Source: Chryseobacterium oleae (GTDB lineage Bacteria > Bacteroidota > Bacteroidia > Flavobacteriales > Weeksellaceae). From it: 64,000 nt of DNA. How positions within the stretch are numbered: position 1 is the stretch's first letter; every line of letters begins with the position of its first letter. Shown in pieces: positions 53,997 to 63,123 of the stretch. Under the pieces are notes generated by a model, which was given only the letters and a program-made list of their open reading frames with translations, did no database searches and was not told where the DNA came from. The DNA lies in contig NZ_FOVD01000001.1 in assembly GCF_900115055.1 (NCBI RefSeq), positions 1,240,001-1,304,000 on the forward strand, read 5' to 3'. Both the position numbers and the translations under genes were made by a program.

Positions 53997-54590
53997 TTAT
54001 TGCTTATTCTTTCTCAATAAAAGGACGAGGTTCAGAAACAGAAGTAAGAAATCCAGAGATACCCATATTCCCAGCTTTGCATTTTCATAATTGTATGCGT
54101 CTACTTCTTTTTTTGCTGCTTCGGAAAGCTTTACACTTTGATTGATATAATTCTGTACTTCTACAATCTGGTCAATATTTTTGTTCGGAACGGCGTGCTG
54201 GGAGAAATAGACCATGTTCTTTTTACCCAGATACCCTATGATCCAGTATTCATCGGACTTATCCATTTTAAGGTATTCTATCCTGTAGTATTCCGGACGT
54301 ATTTTTCCGATATGTTTAGGTGCAAGAACTCCATTTTTAGCGCTGTCTACTTTGATGAGATAAAAGTCCAGGGTTTGGGGAAGTTTATTGACTACCTGCA
54401 GCCCTACTGAATTATCTACAAAACTTACCGCACTTTTCTGAATGAACCAGTACGTAAAAATAGAGATTGAAAAAACCAATGTGAGGATTCTGAACAGTTT
54501 TGCCCATTTTGCCACCCTTCCTGATTTTACTTTATACAAAATCAAAGAAAGCACACTAGCCCAGAAGATAACAAAAATGATAAATACCAT
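53997..54590 (-). CDS. Hypothetical membrane protein
   Basis: A 197-residue protein with TM segments at the N-terminus (MVFIIFVIFWASVLSLILYK), at about residues 33-49 (LFRILTLVFSISIFTYWFIQ) and at the C-terminus (LGIWVSLDFLLLFLNLVLLL). The middle part (about 50-165) is probably periplasmic and soluble. No family recognised. Convergent with the small gene at 53691. Confidence 0.6.
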   Translation of the reverse strand: MVFIIFVIFWASVLSLILYKVKSGRVAKWAKLFRILTLVFSISIFTYWFIQKSAVSFVDNSVGLQVVNKLPQTLDFYLIKVDSAKNGVLAPKHIGKIRPEYYRIEYLKMDKSDEYWIIGYLGKKNMVYFSQHAVPNKNIDQIVEVQNYINQSVKLSEAAKKEVDAYNYENAKLGIWVSLDFLLLFLNLVLLLRKNKQ

Positions 54591-54629
54591 ACTGCAAAGA
54601 TACTGATTTAAGATTTTTCGGAAGGAAGG

Positions 54630-55274
54630 TTAATCAACATTCCATTCTTTGAAAAACTGATCAAGGAATCCCAGCATATAATCATGTCTTTGCTGAGCGA
54701 TCTCTTTCCCTTTCTCAGTATTCATTAAATCCTTCAAAAGCAGAAGTTTTTCGTAGAAATGATTGATTGTCGTACCGTTGGATTTTTTATATTCATCTTT
54801 GGACATATTCAGGCTGGGCTGGATCTCCGGGTCATACATCGGATTATTTTTAAATCCTCCGAAATTGAATGTTCTCCCGATCCCGATAGCCCCGATGGCA
54901 TCGATACGGTCGGCATCCTGTACAATTTTGAGTTCAATCGGCAGTTCAGCCGGAGCCTCACCTCTGTTTTTAAACGAAATATTTTTAATGATAAATAAAA
55001 CCTGTTCTATCACCTCTTCCGAAACCTTTTGTCCTTCCAGGAATTCTCTTGCTATTTTGGGAGCGATGGTTTCGTCCCCGTTATGAAACTTCGGATCTGC
55101 AATATCATGCAGCAAAGCGGAAAGTTCTACCACTTCCTGATTACAGTTTTCTGTTTCTGCTATTTTCCTGGACAGTTTCCATACTCTTTCGATGTGGTAC
55201 CAGTCATGTCCTGCTTCAGCGCCTTCTAATTTTTCTTTTACAAATGCTACGGTGTTTTCGATCGTACTTTTCAT
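54630..55274 (-). CDS. HD domain phosphohydrolase
   Basis: A 214-residue HD-superfamily metal-dependent hydrolase: GHDWYHIERVWKLSRKIAET gives the first His, LSALLHDIADPKFHNGDE the HD pair, and IVQDADRIDAIGAIGIGRTF the last Asp. Close to the YedJ/YpgQ type, predicted nucleotide or small-molecule phosphohydrolases. Its start shares one base with the stop of the alpha/beta hydrolase gene (TAATG), indicating coupled translation. Confidence 0.87.
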   Translation of the reverse strand: MKSTIENTVAFVKEKLEGAEAGHDWYHIERVWKLSRKIAETENCNQEVVELSALLHDIADPKFHNGDETIAPKIAREFLEGQKVSEEVIEQVLFIIKNISFKNRGEAPAELPIELKIVQDADRIDAIGAIGIGRTFNFGGFKNNPMYDPEIQPSLNMSKDEYKKSNGTTINHFYEKLLLLKDLMNTEKGKEIAQQRHDYMLGFLDQFFKEWNVD

Positions 55275-56116
55275 TAAGCTGTCAATTCGTTTAAAATAAT
55301 ATTCCAGAGTTTTTTATTATAACTTCTAAAAAAATTAACGTGTCCTATTTCTTTTTTGTCGGATTCAGATGTTTTTACGAGCCTGTAGGAAGGCTTAAGG
55401 TTGGGATAGGTAGTATTCAAAAGACTTAATACTCCTTTTTCAGTCAGCCACACATCATCTTCTGCCCGGATTACAAATACTTTTTGCGTCAGATTTTTAG
55501 AATAGTCATCAATTTTCTCCAACAGTCTGTTGGTTGATTTCCTGTTTAAAATTAAGGTTCTCCAGTCATATGCGCAATTTTTTGGAAGACTTTCTCCAAG
55601 CCCAAACCAATTGGCCGGAAAATATCCTAATAATCCGGTAGTTAAAGGCTGAACAATTCCAAATCCGAGATAAGCTTCTATTTTTGTCTTCCATTTCAGG
55701 TTTCCTACGAATGCATTCTGGGTTCCTACAAAAATAAATTCGTCAAACATTTCAGAATCTTCATTCATTCCCAAGATCAATGCACCCACGGAATGTCCCA
55801 GGCAGTACTTCTTATAGTCTGAAAATTCCTTTTTAATGTATTGGGTAAGGGTTTTGTAGTCTTCGGAGCCCCAGATCCTCATAGACGCTTTAAAACCTTT
55901 CATGTTTTCAGGTTTTGAAAGCCCGATTCCTCTGTAATCATAAGCGATGACGGTAAATCCTTTTTCTGCAAAGAAATGGGCAAAAGAAAAGTACACCTGC
56001 TGCTTCACACCCGTCGCCGAGTTGATCAGAAGTAGTTTTCCGTTGCTTTTTTCAGGTCTGAAAAGATGAACCGCCAGCGATACCTGATCTTTTGTAATGA
56101 GTTCCAGTTTTTCCAT
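55274..56116 (-). CDS. Alpha/beta hydrolase
   Basis: A 280-residue serine hydrolase of the alpha/beta fold. YCLGHSVGALILGMNED holds the nucleophile elbow (GHSVG), AYDYRGIGLSKPENMKG the oxyanion-loop region, and RAEDDVWLTEKGVLSLL the acid. A C-terminal GHVNFFRS supplies the catalytic His. Substrate unknown. Overlaps the HD hydrolase by one base. Confidence 0.83.
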   Translation of the reverse strand: MEKLELITKDQVSLAVHLFRPEKSNGKLLLINSATGVKQQVYFSFAHFFAEKGFTVIAYDYRGIGLSKPENMKGFKASMRIWGSEDYKTLTQYIKKEFSDYKKYCLGHSVGALILGMNEDSEMFDEFIFVGTQNAFVGNLKWKTKIEAYLGFGIVQPLTTGLLGYFPANWFGLGESLPKNCAYDWRTLILNRKSTNRLLEKIDDYSKNLTQKVFVIRAEDDVWLTEKGVLSLLNTTYPNLKPSYRLVKTSESDKKEIGHVNFFRSYNKKLWNIILNELTA

Positions 56117-56206
56117 AGGGTAAAAAGAAAAAATCCACTATAAAAGTGGAGATTTTACTTATATTTTTATGTTAAGTTTCTGACTTTCGATATGTGGTAA
56201 ATAGCT

Positions 56207-57097
56207 TTAGGAAAAGAAATCCGACATTCTCGGAAGACCGGTCTGCGAACCTTTCCCTCCGGAAACCCTTGAAGAAACTTCATTCCCGAATTTCACACAG
56301 TCTTCCACCGAGTTTCCATGGCAGAGTGCTATGGCAAATCCTGAAGTAAAAGCGTCTCCCATTCCCATTTTGTAAACCGTTTCATCTTTGTCATTTCTAA
56401 AGTACTTCATTTCCGTACCGTCAAAATAGATCGTAGAATTGGTATCGTCTCTTACAAAAACTTTGTTGAAATATTTTTTAAGAATTTCTTCTCTTTTTTC
56501 CTCTCCAAAAACGGTATGAAGCTCGCTGCTTTTTGCTACAATGAAATCTACCATCTCAATAATTCCTTCACTGATTTTCATAGCCGGTGAGGCATAAAGT
56601 CCCACTTTTTTACCATATTTCTTGGCTTTTCTGATGGTGTATTCCACCACTTCCATGGCGACTTCAAGCTGAACCAAAATCAGGTCTACCGTCTGAAAAT
56701 AACGATCGGCTTCTTCTATATGTTGTATGCTGAGACGTTTATTGGCTGCCGGAACCACTACAATAGCTGCATTTCCGTGGCTGGTGGTTACATAGGCGGT
56801 ACCCGTGGATTCGGCATCCGTTTCATGAACGAAACCTACATTCACGTTTTCACCTACCAGATTTCTCATGATCTGCTGCCCCAAAGGATCCATCCCAACA
56901 CATCCGATAAAATAAACGCTGGCTCCCAATCTTGCAGTACCTACCGCCTGATTGGCTCCTTTTCCTCCAAAATAGCTGTCTGAGTTGACGGCTAAAACCG
57001 TTTCATTCGGCTGTGGAATTTTTTCGGTCTCTAAAACAAGATCGATGGAAGAGCTGCCTACAACAATAATTTTGGGTTGTTCTGATGAGAATTTCAT
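56207..57097 (-). CDS. Ribokinase-like PfkB family carbohydrate kinase
   Basis: A 296-residue PfkB kinase: VVGSSSIDLVLETEKIPQPN at the N-terminus and SYFGGKGANQAVGTARLGAS, the substrate and dimer motif of ribokinases. The anion-hole motif near the C-terminus reads MGMGDAFTSGFAIAL, that is GMGD instead of the usual GAGD. The catalytic Asp is retained, so activity is likely. Ribose is the probable substrate but no rbs genes are near. Confidence 0.83.
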   Translation of the reverse strand: MKFSSEQPKIIVVGSSSIDLVLETEKIPQPNETVLAVNSDSYFGGKGANQAVGTARLGASVYFIGCVGMDPLGQQIMRNLVGENVNVGFVHETDAESTGTAYVTTSHGNAAIVVVPAANKRLSIQHIEEADRYFQTVDLILVQLEVAMEVVEYTIRKAKKYGKKVGLYASPAMKISEGIIEMVDFIVAKSSELHTVFGEEKREEILKKYFNKVFVRDDTNSTIYFDGTEMKYFRNDKDETVYKMGMGDAFTSGFAIALCHGNSVEDCVKFGNEVSSRVSGGKGSQTGLPRMSDFFS

Positions 57098-57163
57098 TGG
57101 TGTTTTAATGTTAGCTTAATATACTATATTCAAAAAACTAAGTTTCAAAAATAACTAATTTAA

Positions 57164-57799
57164 TTAACTTATTTCAATAAATTCTGTAATTATCTTCACA
57201 GGCTTGTGATCTTTATCATAAGCAATATAACTTGCATAAAAACCTTCACCATATCCGGTTTCAAAGGCGAAAATGGTTCCGGGATGATCATCAGCCGGTT
57301 TCAGGAATGCATACTGATCTATCGCTCCTTTTTCGTCGAAGAAATACTCATGGAAAAATTCTTCATAGATTCCCATGAAATCTGCGCCTTTGCTGTGATA
57401 AAGCCTCTTTTCAAGCTCGTTCAGACTGTTTTGGGTATCTACATCCATAAGACATCCCATCCCGCTTTCTACAGGATATCCGAAGATTTCTTCTTCTCCG
57501 AGATCCTTTACATTCTGTCCTGCAGTCACAGCCATTTCCCATTCTGCAATTTCGGCAGTGCTGAAAATAACTTCTGCATACGCGACACAGTTGCTTTCTC
57601 TCTCTTTATGCAGTAAAACAGAAAAATCTCCTTTCGGAAATTCTGTTGTGAAAGCCTGCATATCATTTGTGATCAACGGGTCACAAGCTACCAGCTTTCC
57701 ACTTGAAAGATAGAGTTTCCCTACTTCGAAGCTTTCCAGTAAAGGGCTTTCCACGAAGTTTTTTGAGAATAGTTTTTTTATGTTGTCTATATGTGTCAT
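57164..57799 (-). CDS. DUF4241 domain protein
   Basis: A 211-residue protein with the DUF4241 pattern: GKLVACDPLITNDMQAFTTE near residue 34, GMGCLMDVDTQNSLNELE and TGYGEGFYASYIAYDKDHKP. DUF4241 has no settled function; some members lie in toxin-immunity contexts, but no toxin is adjacent here. Its start abuts the stop of the GIY-YIG gene directly. Confidence 0.78.
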   Translation of the reverse strand: MTHIDNIKKLFSKNFVESPLLESFEVGKLYLSSGKLVACDPLITNDMQAFTTEFPKGDFSVLLHKERESNCVAYAEVIFSTAEIAEWEMAVTAGQNVKDLGEEEIFGYPVESGMGCLMDVDTQNSLNELEKRLYHSKGADFMGIYEEFFHEYFFDEKGAIDQYAFLKPADDHPGTIFAFETGYGEGFYASYIAYDKDHKPVKIITEFIEIS

Positions 57800-58165
57800 T
57801 TATTTTTCGTTGTTTAAACTGTCAGGCTGAGCGGAGTCGAAGCCTTTTTTTTCTTGCTCAAAATTATCAGAATGACTTTTATTTTGACAAACCGATAATT
57901 CTTTCAACTTCTCCCAATTATCATTAATAATGGCTTCTTTTTTCTTTCGACTCCAGCCTTTTACCTGTTTTTCAAATAAAATAGCCTGAATAATGTCATT
58001 AAATTCACAAAAGAAGACTAGTTGAACCGGTCTTCTTTTGTGAGTATAGCTTTCAGGAAATTTTCCAGACTGATGCTGAGCTAATCTGGCTTCAATATCA
58101 CTGGTAACTCCTGTATAATAAGAGCTGTCGGAACATTTTAAAATATAGACAAAATATTGTTTCAT
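57800..58165 (-). CDS. Small GIY-YIG nuclease with REP-encoded tail
   Basis: A 121-residue single-domain GIY-YIG endonuclease: YFVYILKCSDSSYYTGVTSD is the GIY-YIG motif pair, followed by ARLAQHQSGKFPESYTHKRR (with the conserved Arg and His) and ILFEKQVKGWSRKKKEAII with the Glu ligand. After about residue 95 the sequence becomes GFDSAQPDSLNNEK, which is a translation of the REP-like DNA at 57820-57832. The gene is bracketed by inverted copies of that repeat, suggesting a linked unit. Confidence 0.8.
   Translation of the reverse strand: MKQYFVYILKCSDSSYYTGVTSDIEARLAQHQSGKFPESYTHKRRPVQLVFFCEFNDIIQAILFEKQVKGWSRKKKEAIINDNWEKLKELSVCQNKSHSDNFEQEKKGFDSAQPDSLNNEK
57820..57832. repeat. REP-like repeat, left copy
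   Basis: TGTCAGGCTGAGC, followed by GGAGTCGAAG, overlaps the 3' end of the GIY-YIG gene and is a perfect inverted copy of the 13-mer at 58215-58227. Confidence 0.6.
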
Positions 58166-58214
58166 TCTAAGATATCAGGCTTCGTGAACTTTCGTTCGCA
58201 GATTTTCTATCTGT

Positions 58215-58227
58215 GCTCAGCCTGACA
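58215..58227. repeat. REP-like repeat, right copy
   Basis: GCTCAGCCTGACA, the exact reverse complement of 57820-57832, lies 50 bases upstream of the GIY-YIG start. The pair encloses the gene in a 408-base unit. Confidence 0.6.
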
Positions 58228-58258
58228 TTCCGACAAACTTACTGTCTATCTTTTAAAT

Positions 58259-60874
58259 TTACAAACTTTTCAGCTTCTCTTCTAAAATAGCAATCTTATC
58301 CTGTGCATCTTTCTGTTTCTGACGCTCTACTTCTACGATTTCAGGCTTTGCATTGGCTACAAATTTTTCATTGGAAAGCTTCTTGTCTACAGAGATCAGG
58401 AATCCTTTTAAATAAGCAACTTCTTCTTCTGTCTTCTTTTTCTCTTCAGCTAAATCTAAATTTTCACTTAGAGGAATAGAAACTTCAGTAGCCCCTACCA
58501 GGAATGTAAAGCTAGGCTTAGCTGTTTTTTCTCCAAAATGAATTTCAGTAACATTCGCCAGCTTTCTGATTACGGCTTCATTGGCAAATTCCGAAGCTCC
58601 GGTATACACCTCAACGGCTTCTCTAGGAGAAATTCCTTTGGTCTGACGGTAATTTCTGATTCCGGAAATGATATCTTCAGCAGTTTCAAAGTTTTTAATG
58701 ATGTCTTCATTAAATGATTCCTCTTTTTTCTGTTGAGCAATAATTAATGCCTCTTCAATGCTTCTTTCAGAAATCGTCTGCCATAATTCCTCTGTTAAGA
58801 AAGGCATAAACGGATGAAGTAATTTCATTAATTCTTCAAAGAAATATATGGTCTTGTTATAAACTTCTTTAGAAATACCTTCTCCATAATTCGGCTTAAT
58901 AGCTTCCAGATACCAACCGCAGAAATCGTCCCAAATCAATTTATAAATTAAATGAAGTGCATCTGAAATCCTGAATTTTCCAAACTGATCATTAATCTCA
59001 GCAATGGTTTTATTAAGCTTATTCTCAAACCATTCAATAGTTTGTTTATCTGCTGTATTGGCTGGTTTGTCTTCATGATTCCACATATTGATCAATCGGA
59101 AAGCATTCCAGATTTTTGTCGCAAAATTTCTTCCCTGCAACATCAGATCTTTATCAAAAAGTAAATCATTTCCTGCCGCAGAACTTAATAAAATTCCAAC
59201 ACGAACCCCATCTGCACCAAATTCAGAAATTAATTCCAACGGATCCGGTGAGTTTCCTAAAGATTTTGACATCTTCCTTCTTTGGCTATCTCTTACAATC
59301 CCCGTGAAATATACATTTTTGAAAGGAACTTCTTTTTTGTATTCCAGTCCGGCCATGATCATTCTGGCTACCCAGAAGAAAATAATATCCGGTCCTGTCA
59401 CCAGGTCAGCGGTTGGATAGTAATAGTTAATGTCTTTATTTTCAGGATCCAAAAGACCATCGAATACGGACATTGGCCATAACCATGATGAGAACCAGGT
59501 GTCAAGAGCATCTTCGTCCTGTTTCAGGTTGTCAGTGGTCAGTTGCTCGTTGCCGGTTTTTTGCTTCGCTAATACTAAAGCGTCTTCAATGTTTTCTGCA
59601 ACCACAAAATCATTTTCTCCGTCTCCATAGTAGAATGCCGGAATCTGCTGTCCCCACCAAAGCTGACGGGAAATATTCCAGTCACGGATGTTTTCCATCC
59701 AGTGCTTATAGGTATTTTTGAATTTCTCAGGGTAAAATTTAACCTCATCATTCATTACTACTTCTAAAGCAGGTGGCGCCATTTCAGACATTTTCAGGAA
59801 CCACTGAACAGAAACTTTAGGCTCAATAACTGCACCTGTTCTTTCTGAAGTTCCTACTTTATTTACGTAATCTTCTGCTTTCAGTAAAAGATCTTTTTCC
59901 TGTAATTCTTTTGCGATCTGCTTTCTTACATCAAATCTGTTTTGCCCTGCATAATGTAAACCGTGCTCATTAAGATTTCCGTCATCATCCAGAGCATCGA
60001 TCATTTTCAGCTGATGCTTCTGTCCGATCTCGTAGTCATTGGTATCGTGAGCAGGTGTAATTTTCAACGCTCCTGTTCCGAATTCAATGTCAACATATTC
60101 GTCTTCGATGATAGGAATTACTCTACCAACGATTGGTACGATAACATTCTTCCCTTTCAGGTGAGCATATCTTTCGTCATTAGGGTTGATACATACGGCA
60201 GTATCCCCGAAAATAGTCTCGGGACGCGTCGTAGCCACGGAAAGAAATTCTTCCGAACCTTCTATTTTATATTTAAGGAAATATAACTTTCCGTTCTGCT
60301 CTTTAAATATAACCTCTTCATCGGAGATATTGGTTTTTGCTTCCGGGTCCCAGTTAACCATTCTGTAGCCTCTGTAGATGAGTCCTTTATTATAAAGGTC
60401 TACGAAACTCTTGATCACCTGCTGAGACAATTTTTCCTCCATGGTGAAACGGGTTCTGTCCCAGTCGCATGAGCATCCCAGCTTTTTCAGCTGCTCAAGG
60501 ATGGTTCCTCCATATTTGTCAGTCCATTCCCATGCATGTTTTAAGAATTCTTCACGGGTAATATCTGATTTACTGACCCCTTCAGACTTCAGTTTAGCAA
60601 CAACTTTGGCTTCAGTGGCAATTGAAGCGTGATCTGTGCCCGGAATCCAACAGGCATTAAAGCCCTGCATTCTTGCACGGCGGACGAGAACATCTTGAAT
60701 GGTATTGTTCAGCATATGTCCCATGTGTAATATCCCCGTTACGTTTGGCGGAGGAATTACCACAGTATATGGTGGTTTCTCATTAGGCTCCGAATGGAAA
60801 AATTTGTTTTCCATCCAGAAGTTGTACCATTTCTGTTCAGTTTCCTGTGGATTGTACTTTTCTGAAATCTGCAT
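58259..60874 (-). CDS. valS: Valyl-tRNA synthetase
   Basis: An 871-residue class I aminoacyl-tRNA synthetase with the HIGH-type motif PPPNVTGILHMGHMLNNTIQ near residue 41, the KMSKS motif RRKMSKSLGNSPDPLELI near residue 535, a CP1 editing domain between them (ATTRPETIFGDTAVCINPND) and a C-terminal coiled coil (LAEEKKKTEEEVAYLKGFLI). Charges tRNA-Val with valine in the cytoplasm. Full length, complete motifs. Divergent from the DUF1573 gene. Confidence 0.97.
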   Translation of the reverse strand: MQISEKYNPQETEQKWYNFWMENKFFHSEPNEKPPYTVVIPPPNVTGILHMGHMLNNTIQDVLVRRARMQGFNACWIPGTDHASIATEAKVVAKLKSEGVSKSDITREEFLKHAWEWTDKYGGTILEQLKKLGCSCDWDRTRFTMEEKLSQQVIKSFVDLYNKGLIYRGYRMVNWDPEAKTNISDEEVIFKEQNGKLYFLKYKIEGSEEFLSVATTRPETIFGDTAVCINPNDERYAHLKGKNVIVPIVGRVIPIIEDEYVDIEFGTGALKITPAHDTNDYEIGQKHQLKMIDALDDDGNLNEHGLHYAGQNRFDVRKQIAKELQEKDLLLKAEDYVNKVGTSERTGAVIEPKVSVQWFLKMSEMAPPALEVVMNDEVKFYPEKFKNTYKHWMENIRDWNISRQLWWGQQIPAFYYGDGENDFVVAENIEDALVLAKQKTGNEQLTTDNLKQDEDALDTWFSSWLWPMSVFDGLLDPENKDINYYYPTADLVTGPDIIFFWVARMIMAGLEYKKEVPFKNVYFTGIVRDSQRRKMSKSLGNSPDPLELISEFGADGVRVGILLSSAAGNDLLFDKDLMLQGRNFATKIWNAFRLINMWNHEDKPANTADKQTIEWFENKLNKTIAEINDQFGKFRISDALHLIYKLIWDDFCGWYLEAIKPNYGEGISKEVYNKTIYFFEELMKLLHPFMPFLTEELWQTISERSIEEALIIAQQKKEESFNEDIIKNFETAEDIISGIRNYRQTKGISPREAVEVYTGASEFANEAVIRKLANVTEIHFGEKTAKPSFTFLVGATEVSIPLSENLDLAEEKKKTEEEVAYLKGFLISVDKKLSNEKFVANAKPEIVEVERQKQKDAQDKIAILEEKLKSL

Positions 60875-60903
60875 AAAATTCTATTTCTTTTGCTTACAAT
60901 TTG

Positions 60904-60911
60904 CAAAAATA
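60904..60911 (-). promoter_or_regulatory. -7 box of valS
   Basis: Minus-strand TATTTTTG fits TAnnTTTG and ends 29 bases before the valS ATG, in the divergent spacer with the DUF1573 promoter. Confidence 0.5.
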
Positions 60912-60953
60912 GTCTAAAGAAAAAAAATTTTAAGTATGAATTAAAATAATTTT

Positions 60954-60961
60954 TAACTTTG
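60954..60961 (+). promoter_or_regulatory. -7 box of the DUF1573 gene
   Basis: TAACTTTG matches TAnnTTTG exactly and ends 42 bases before the chosen ATG at 61004. It overlaps the ATG of a longer open frame (60959), which supports the downstream start. Confidence 0.6.
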
Positions 60962-61003
60962 TTTCTCAAAATTTATCTAACAAACATATTAACATTCAAG
61001 AAT

Positions 61004-61468
61004 ATGAAAAAATTAATTGCAGGAATTGCATTATTTGGGACATTTGCATTAGCTTCTGCACAGACTATTACATTTGATAAAACGACTTTTGACTACGGTA
61101 CTATCAAACCAAGTGCGGACGGTACAAGATTCTTTACAGTAACGAACACAGGTGACAAACCTTTGATCCTTTCCAACGTAAAGCCTTCTTGCGGATGTAC
61201 AACTCCTGAATTCAGCCAGGATCCGATCATGCCAGGAAAATCTGCTAAAATTAAAGTAGGATACAACACGACACTTAACGGACCTTTCAACAAAATGATT
61301 GAGGTTTTCTCTAACGACCCTGCCAACAGCAGAAGCGTAATCTATATCAAAGGTAATGTAGATGCCAGCGCTCCTGAGCCAAAGCCATTAACCGCTGAAG
61401 AGCAAAAAGCAGCCGCTAAAGCTGAAAAGAAAGCAGCTAAACTTGCTAAAAAAGCAGCAGCAAAGTAA
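61004..61468 (+). CDS. Secreted DUF1573 protein
   Basis: A 154-residue protein, start set at MKKLIAGIALFGTFALASAQ (a clean signal peptide). The DUF1573 Ig-like domain follows: ITFDKTTFDYGTIKPSADGT, VTNTGDKPLILSNVKPSCGC and TPEFSQDPIMPGKSAKIKVG. A C-terminal Lys/Ala-rich tail (LTAEEQKAAAKAEKKAAKLA) probably forms a charged helix. Common in Bacteroidota, probably periplasmic; function unknown. Terminator at 61491-61518. Confidence 0.85.
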   Translation: MKKLIAGIALFGTFALASAQTITFDKTTFDYGTIKPSADGTRFFTVTNTGDKPLILSNVKPSCGCTTPEFSQDPIMPGKSAKIKVGYNTTLNGPFNKMIEVFSNDPANSRSVIYIKGNVDASAPEPKPLTAEEQKAAAKAEKKAAKLAKKAAAK

Positions 61469-61490
61469 ATCTCTACTAAAAAAATAAAGG

Positions 61491-61518
61491 AACCGTCTCC
61501 ATTGGAGGCGGTTTTTTT
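61491..61518 (+). terminator. Terminator after the DUF1573 gene
   Basis: Hairpin with arms AACCGTCTCC and GGAGGCGGTT (one G-T pair) and a 3-base loop, followed by TTTTT. It starts 22 bases after the stop. Confidence 0.85.
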
Positions 61519-61535
61519 GTTACATTTAGGTGAGA

Positions 61536-61625
61536 GATTAGAAATTAGAGGTTAGAAGTTAGATTTTAGATGCTAGATGCTAGATGTCAGACATCAGATA
61601 TCAGACGTCTGATGTAAGAGGTCGA
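61536..61625. repeat. Tandem-like TTAGA/TCAGA simple repeat
   Basis: A stretch of degenerate repeats (TTAGAAATTAGAGGTTAGAA, then GATGCTAGATGCTAGATG and CAGACATCAGATATCAGACG) in the 254-base gap between DUF1573 and PPK2. It reads as simple-sequence DNA; no ORF. Confidence 0.6.
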
Positions 61626-61722
61626 AATTATAAGCCAGTTAGAGACTTTCGCTTAATTTCTTAATTCCTAAATTTCTCAATCACTTAATTTTAAATTTTT
61701 AAATCATTAAATATAAAAAAAC

Positions 61723-62592
61723 ATGGACACCAATTTCTCAGATGATTTCCTGGTAAAAGGAAAGTTCTCAATAAAAAAAGCTTCAACAGAATATAAAGGC
61801 AAGCTGACCAAAGAAGAAGGCGGACAGCTTTTAATTCAGGAAAAGGAAAAACTCCGTGAGCTGCAGGAAAAAATGTATGCAGACGGGAGTAAATCTCTGC
61901 TTGTGATCCTTCAGGCGATGGATGCAGCGGGAAAAGACAGTCTGATAGAGCATGTTTTTGGAGGGGTAAATCCTCAGGGATGTAATGTGACCAGCTTTAA
62001 AACACCCAGCTCAAAAGAATATTCCCATGACTTTTTATGGAGACATTATCTGGCACTTCCGCAGAAAGGAATGATTGGTATTTTCAACCGGTCCCATTAT
62101 GAAAGCGTTCTGGTATGTAAAGTTCATCCTGAATACAACCTCAGCGAGAAGACATGGTCTTCTGTAAAGGATTTCGATGGTAAGTTCTGGGAAAACAGAT
62201 ATGAAAGCATCCGAAATTTTGAACAGCACCTAGCCCACAACGGAACCACCATTGTGAAAATATTTCTGAATGTTTCCAAGGATGAACAGAAGAAAAGGTT
62301 ACTGGACAGAATCAACGAACAGGAGAAGAACTGGAAGTTTTCAGCAGCCGATCTTCCGGAAAGGGCTCTTTTCCCACAATATATGGAAGCCTACGAAACC
62401 GCTATTAATGAAACGTCAAAAGATCATGCCCCGTGGTATGTGCTTCCTGCGGATAATAAATGGTTTGCAAGAGTAGCCGCTATTCAGATTATTATTGATA
62501 CGCTGGAAAAGATGGATCTAAAGTATCCTCAGGTGGGTGAAAAGGAAAAAAATGAGCTTCTGGAAGCTAAAAAAACACTTGAAAGTGAATAA
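61723..62592 (+). CDS. ppk2: Polyphosphate kinase 2 family protein
   Basis: A 289-residue PPK2-family kinase. Walker A is QAMDAAGKDSLIEHVFGGVN, Walker B is IGIFNRSHYESVLVCKV, and the lid Arg region is FLNVSKDEQKKRLLDRINEQ. The protein is the single-domain type that uses polyphosphate to phosphorylate nucleotides; whether it prefers ADP or AMP cannot be decided by eye. Monocistronic in appearance. Confidence 0.9.
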   Translation: MDTNFSDDFLVKGKFSIKKASTEYKGKLTKEEGGQLLIQEKEKLRELQEKMYADGSKSLLVILQAMDAAGKDSLIEHVFGGVNPQGCNVTSFKTPSSKEYSHDFLWRHYLALPQKGMIGIFNRSHYESVLVCKVHPEYNLSEKTWSSVKDFDGKFWENRYESIRNFEQHLAHNGTTIVKIFLNVSKDEQKKRLLDRINEQEKNWKFSAADLPERALFPQYMEAYETAINETSKDHAPWYVLPADNKWFARVAAIQIIIDTLEKMDLKYPQVGEKEKNELLEAKKTLESE

Positions 62593-62745
62593 ACTTAAAA
62601 CGTAAAATATTATATCATAGCTAAGTATATATAAATAAATTTAACTAAGAAGACACCGAAAAGTGAATAATTTATTGTTCATGTGCTTTTTTTTTATAAA
62701 TTTATCAAAAATTAATTTTTTACCCCAAATTATTAAACTTTAGCT

Positions 62746-63120
62746 ATGAAAAAACTCTTATTATTACCGGCAATCGCCGTAATATGTCTTATCTCCTGTA
62801 CCAGTGAAGGAATCGCTGCCAATACAGCACAAAGCATGAAGACTCCACAAATGGAGAATTTCGACAAAGCTTTCAAAAGTCTTAATGACCCACAAAACAG
62901 ACCTACTGAAGAGGAACAGAAAAGAAATACCTCTGAACTGAGCGACAGAAGGAAGGCTCTTCTTGTTCCTGCATCCAGGGAACTGATCCTTTCTTCCGGC
63001 GTTACAGAAGCTGAACTCACAAGAAAAACCGGCGGTGATATGAGCCAGATTATTGTGTGGGCTACCAACATCTATATGCAGAAAAGTGACGAGATCCGTA
63101 AGAACTTAAAATCTGAATAG
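62746..63120 (+). CDS. Small hypothetical lipoprotein
   Basis: A 124-residue protein with leader MKKLLLLPAIAVICLISCTS, lipobox LISC and Cys18. The mature part is charged and mostly helical (EEEQKRNTSELSDRRKALLV, then LILSSGVTEAELTRKTGGDM). No family recognised. It lies 3 bases before the first of two paralogous secreted proteins. Confidence 0.7.
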   Translation: MKKLLLLPAIAVICLISCTSEGIAANTAQSMKTPQMENFDKAFKSLNDPQNRPTEEEQKRNTSELSDRRKALLVPASRELILSSGVTEAELTRKTGGDMSQIIVWATNIYMQKSDEIRKNLKSE

Positions 63121-63123
63121 CAG

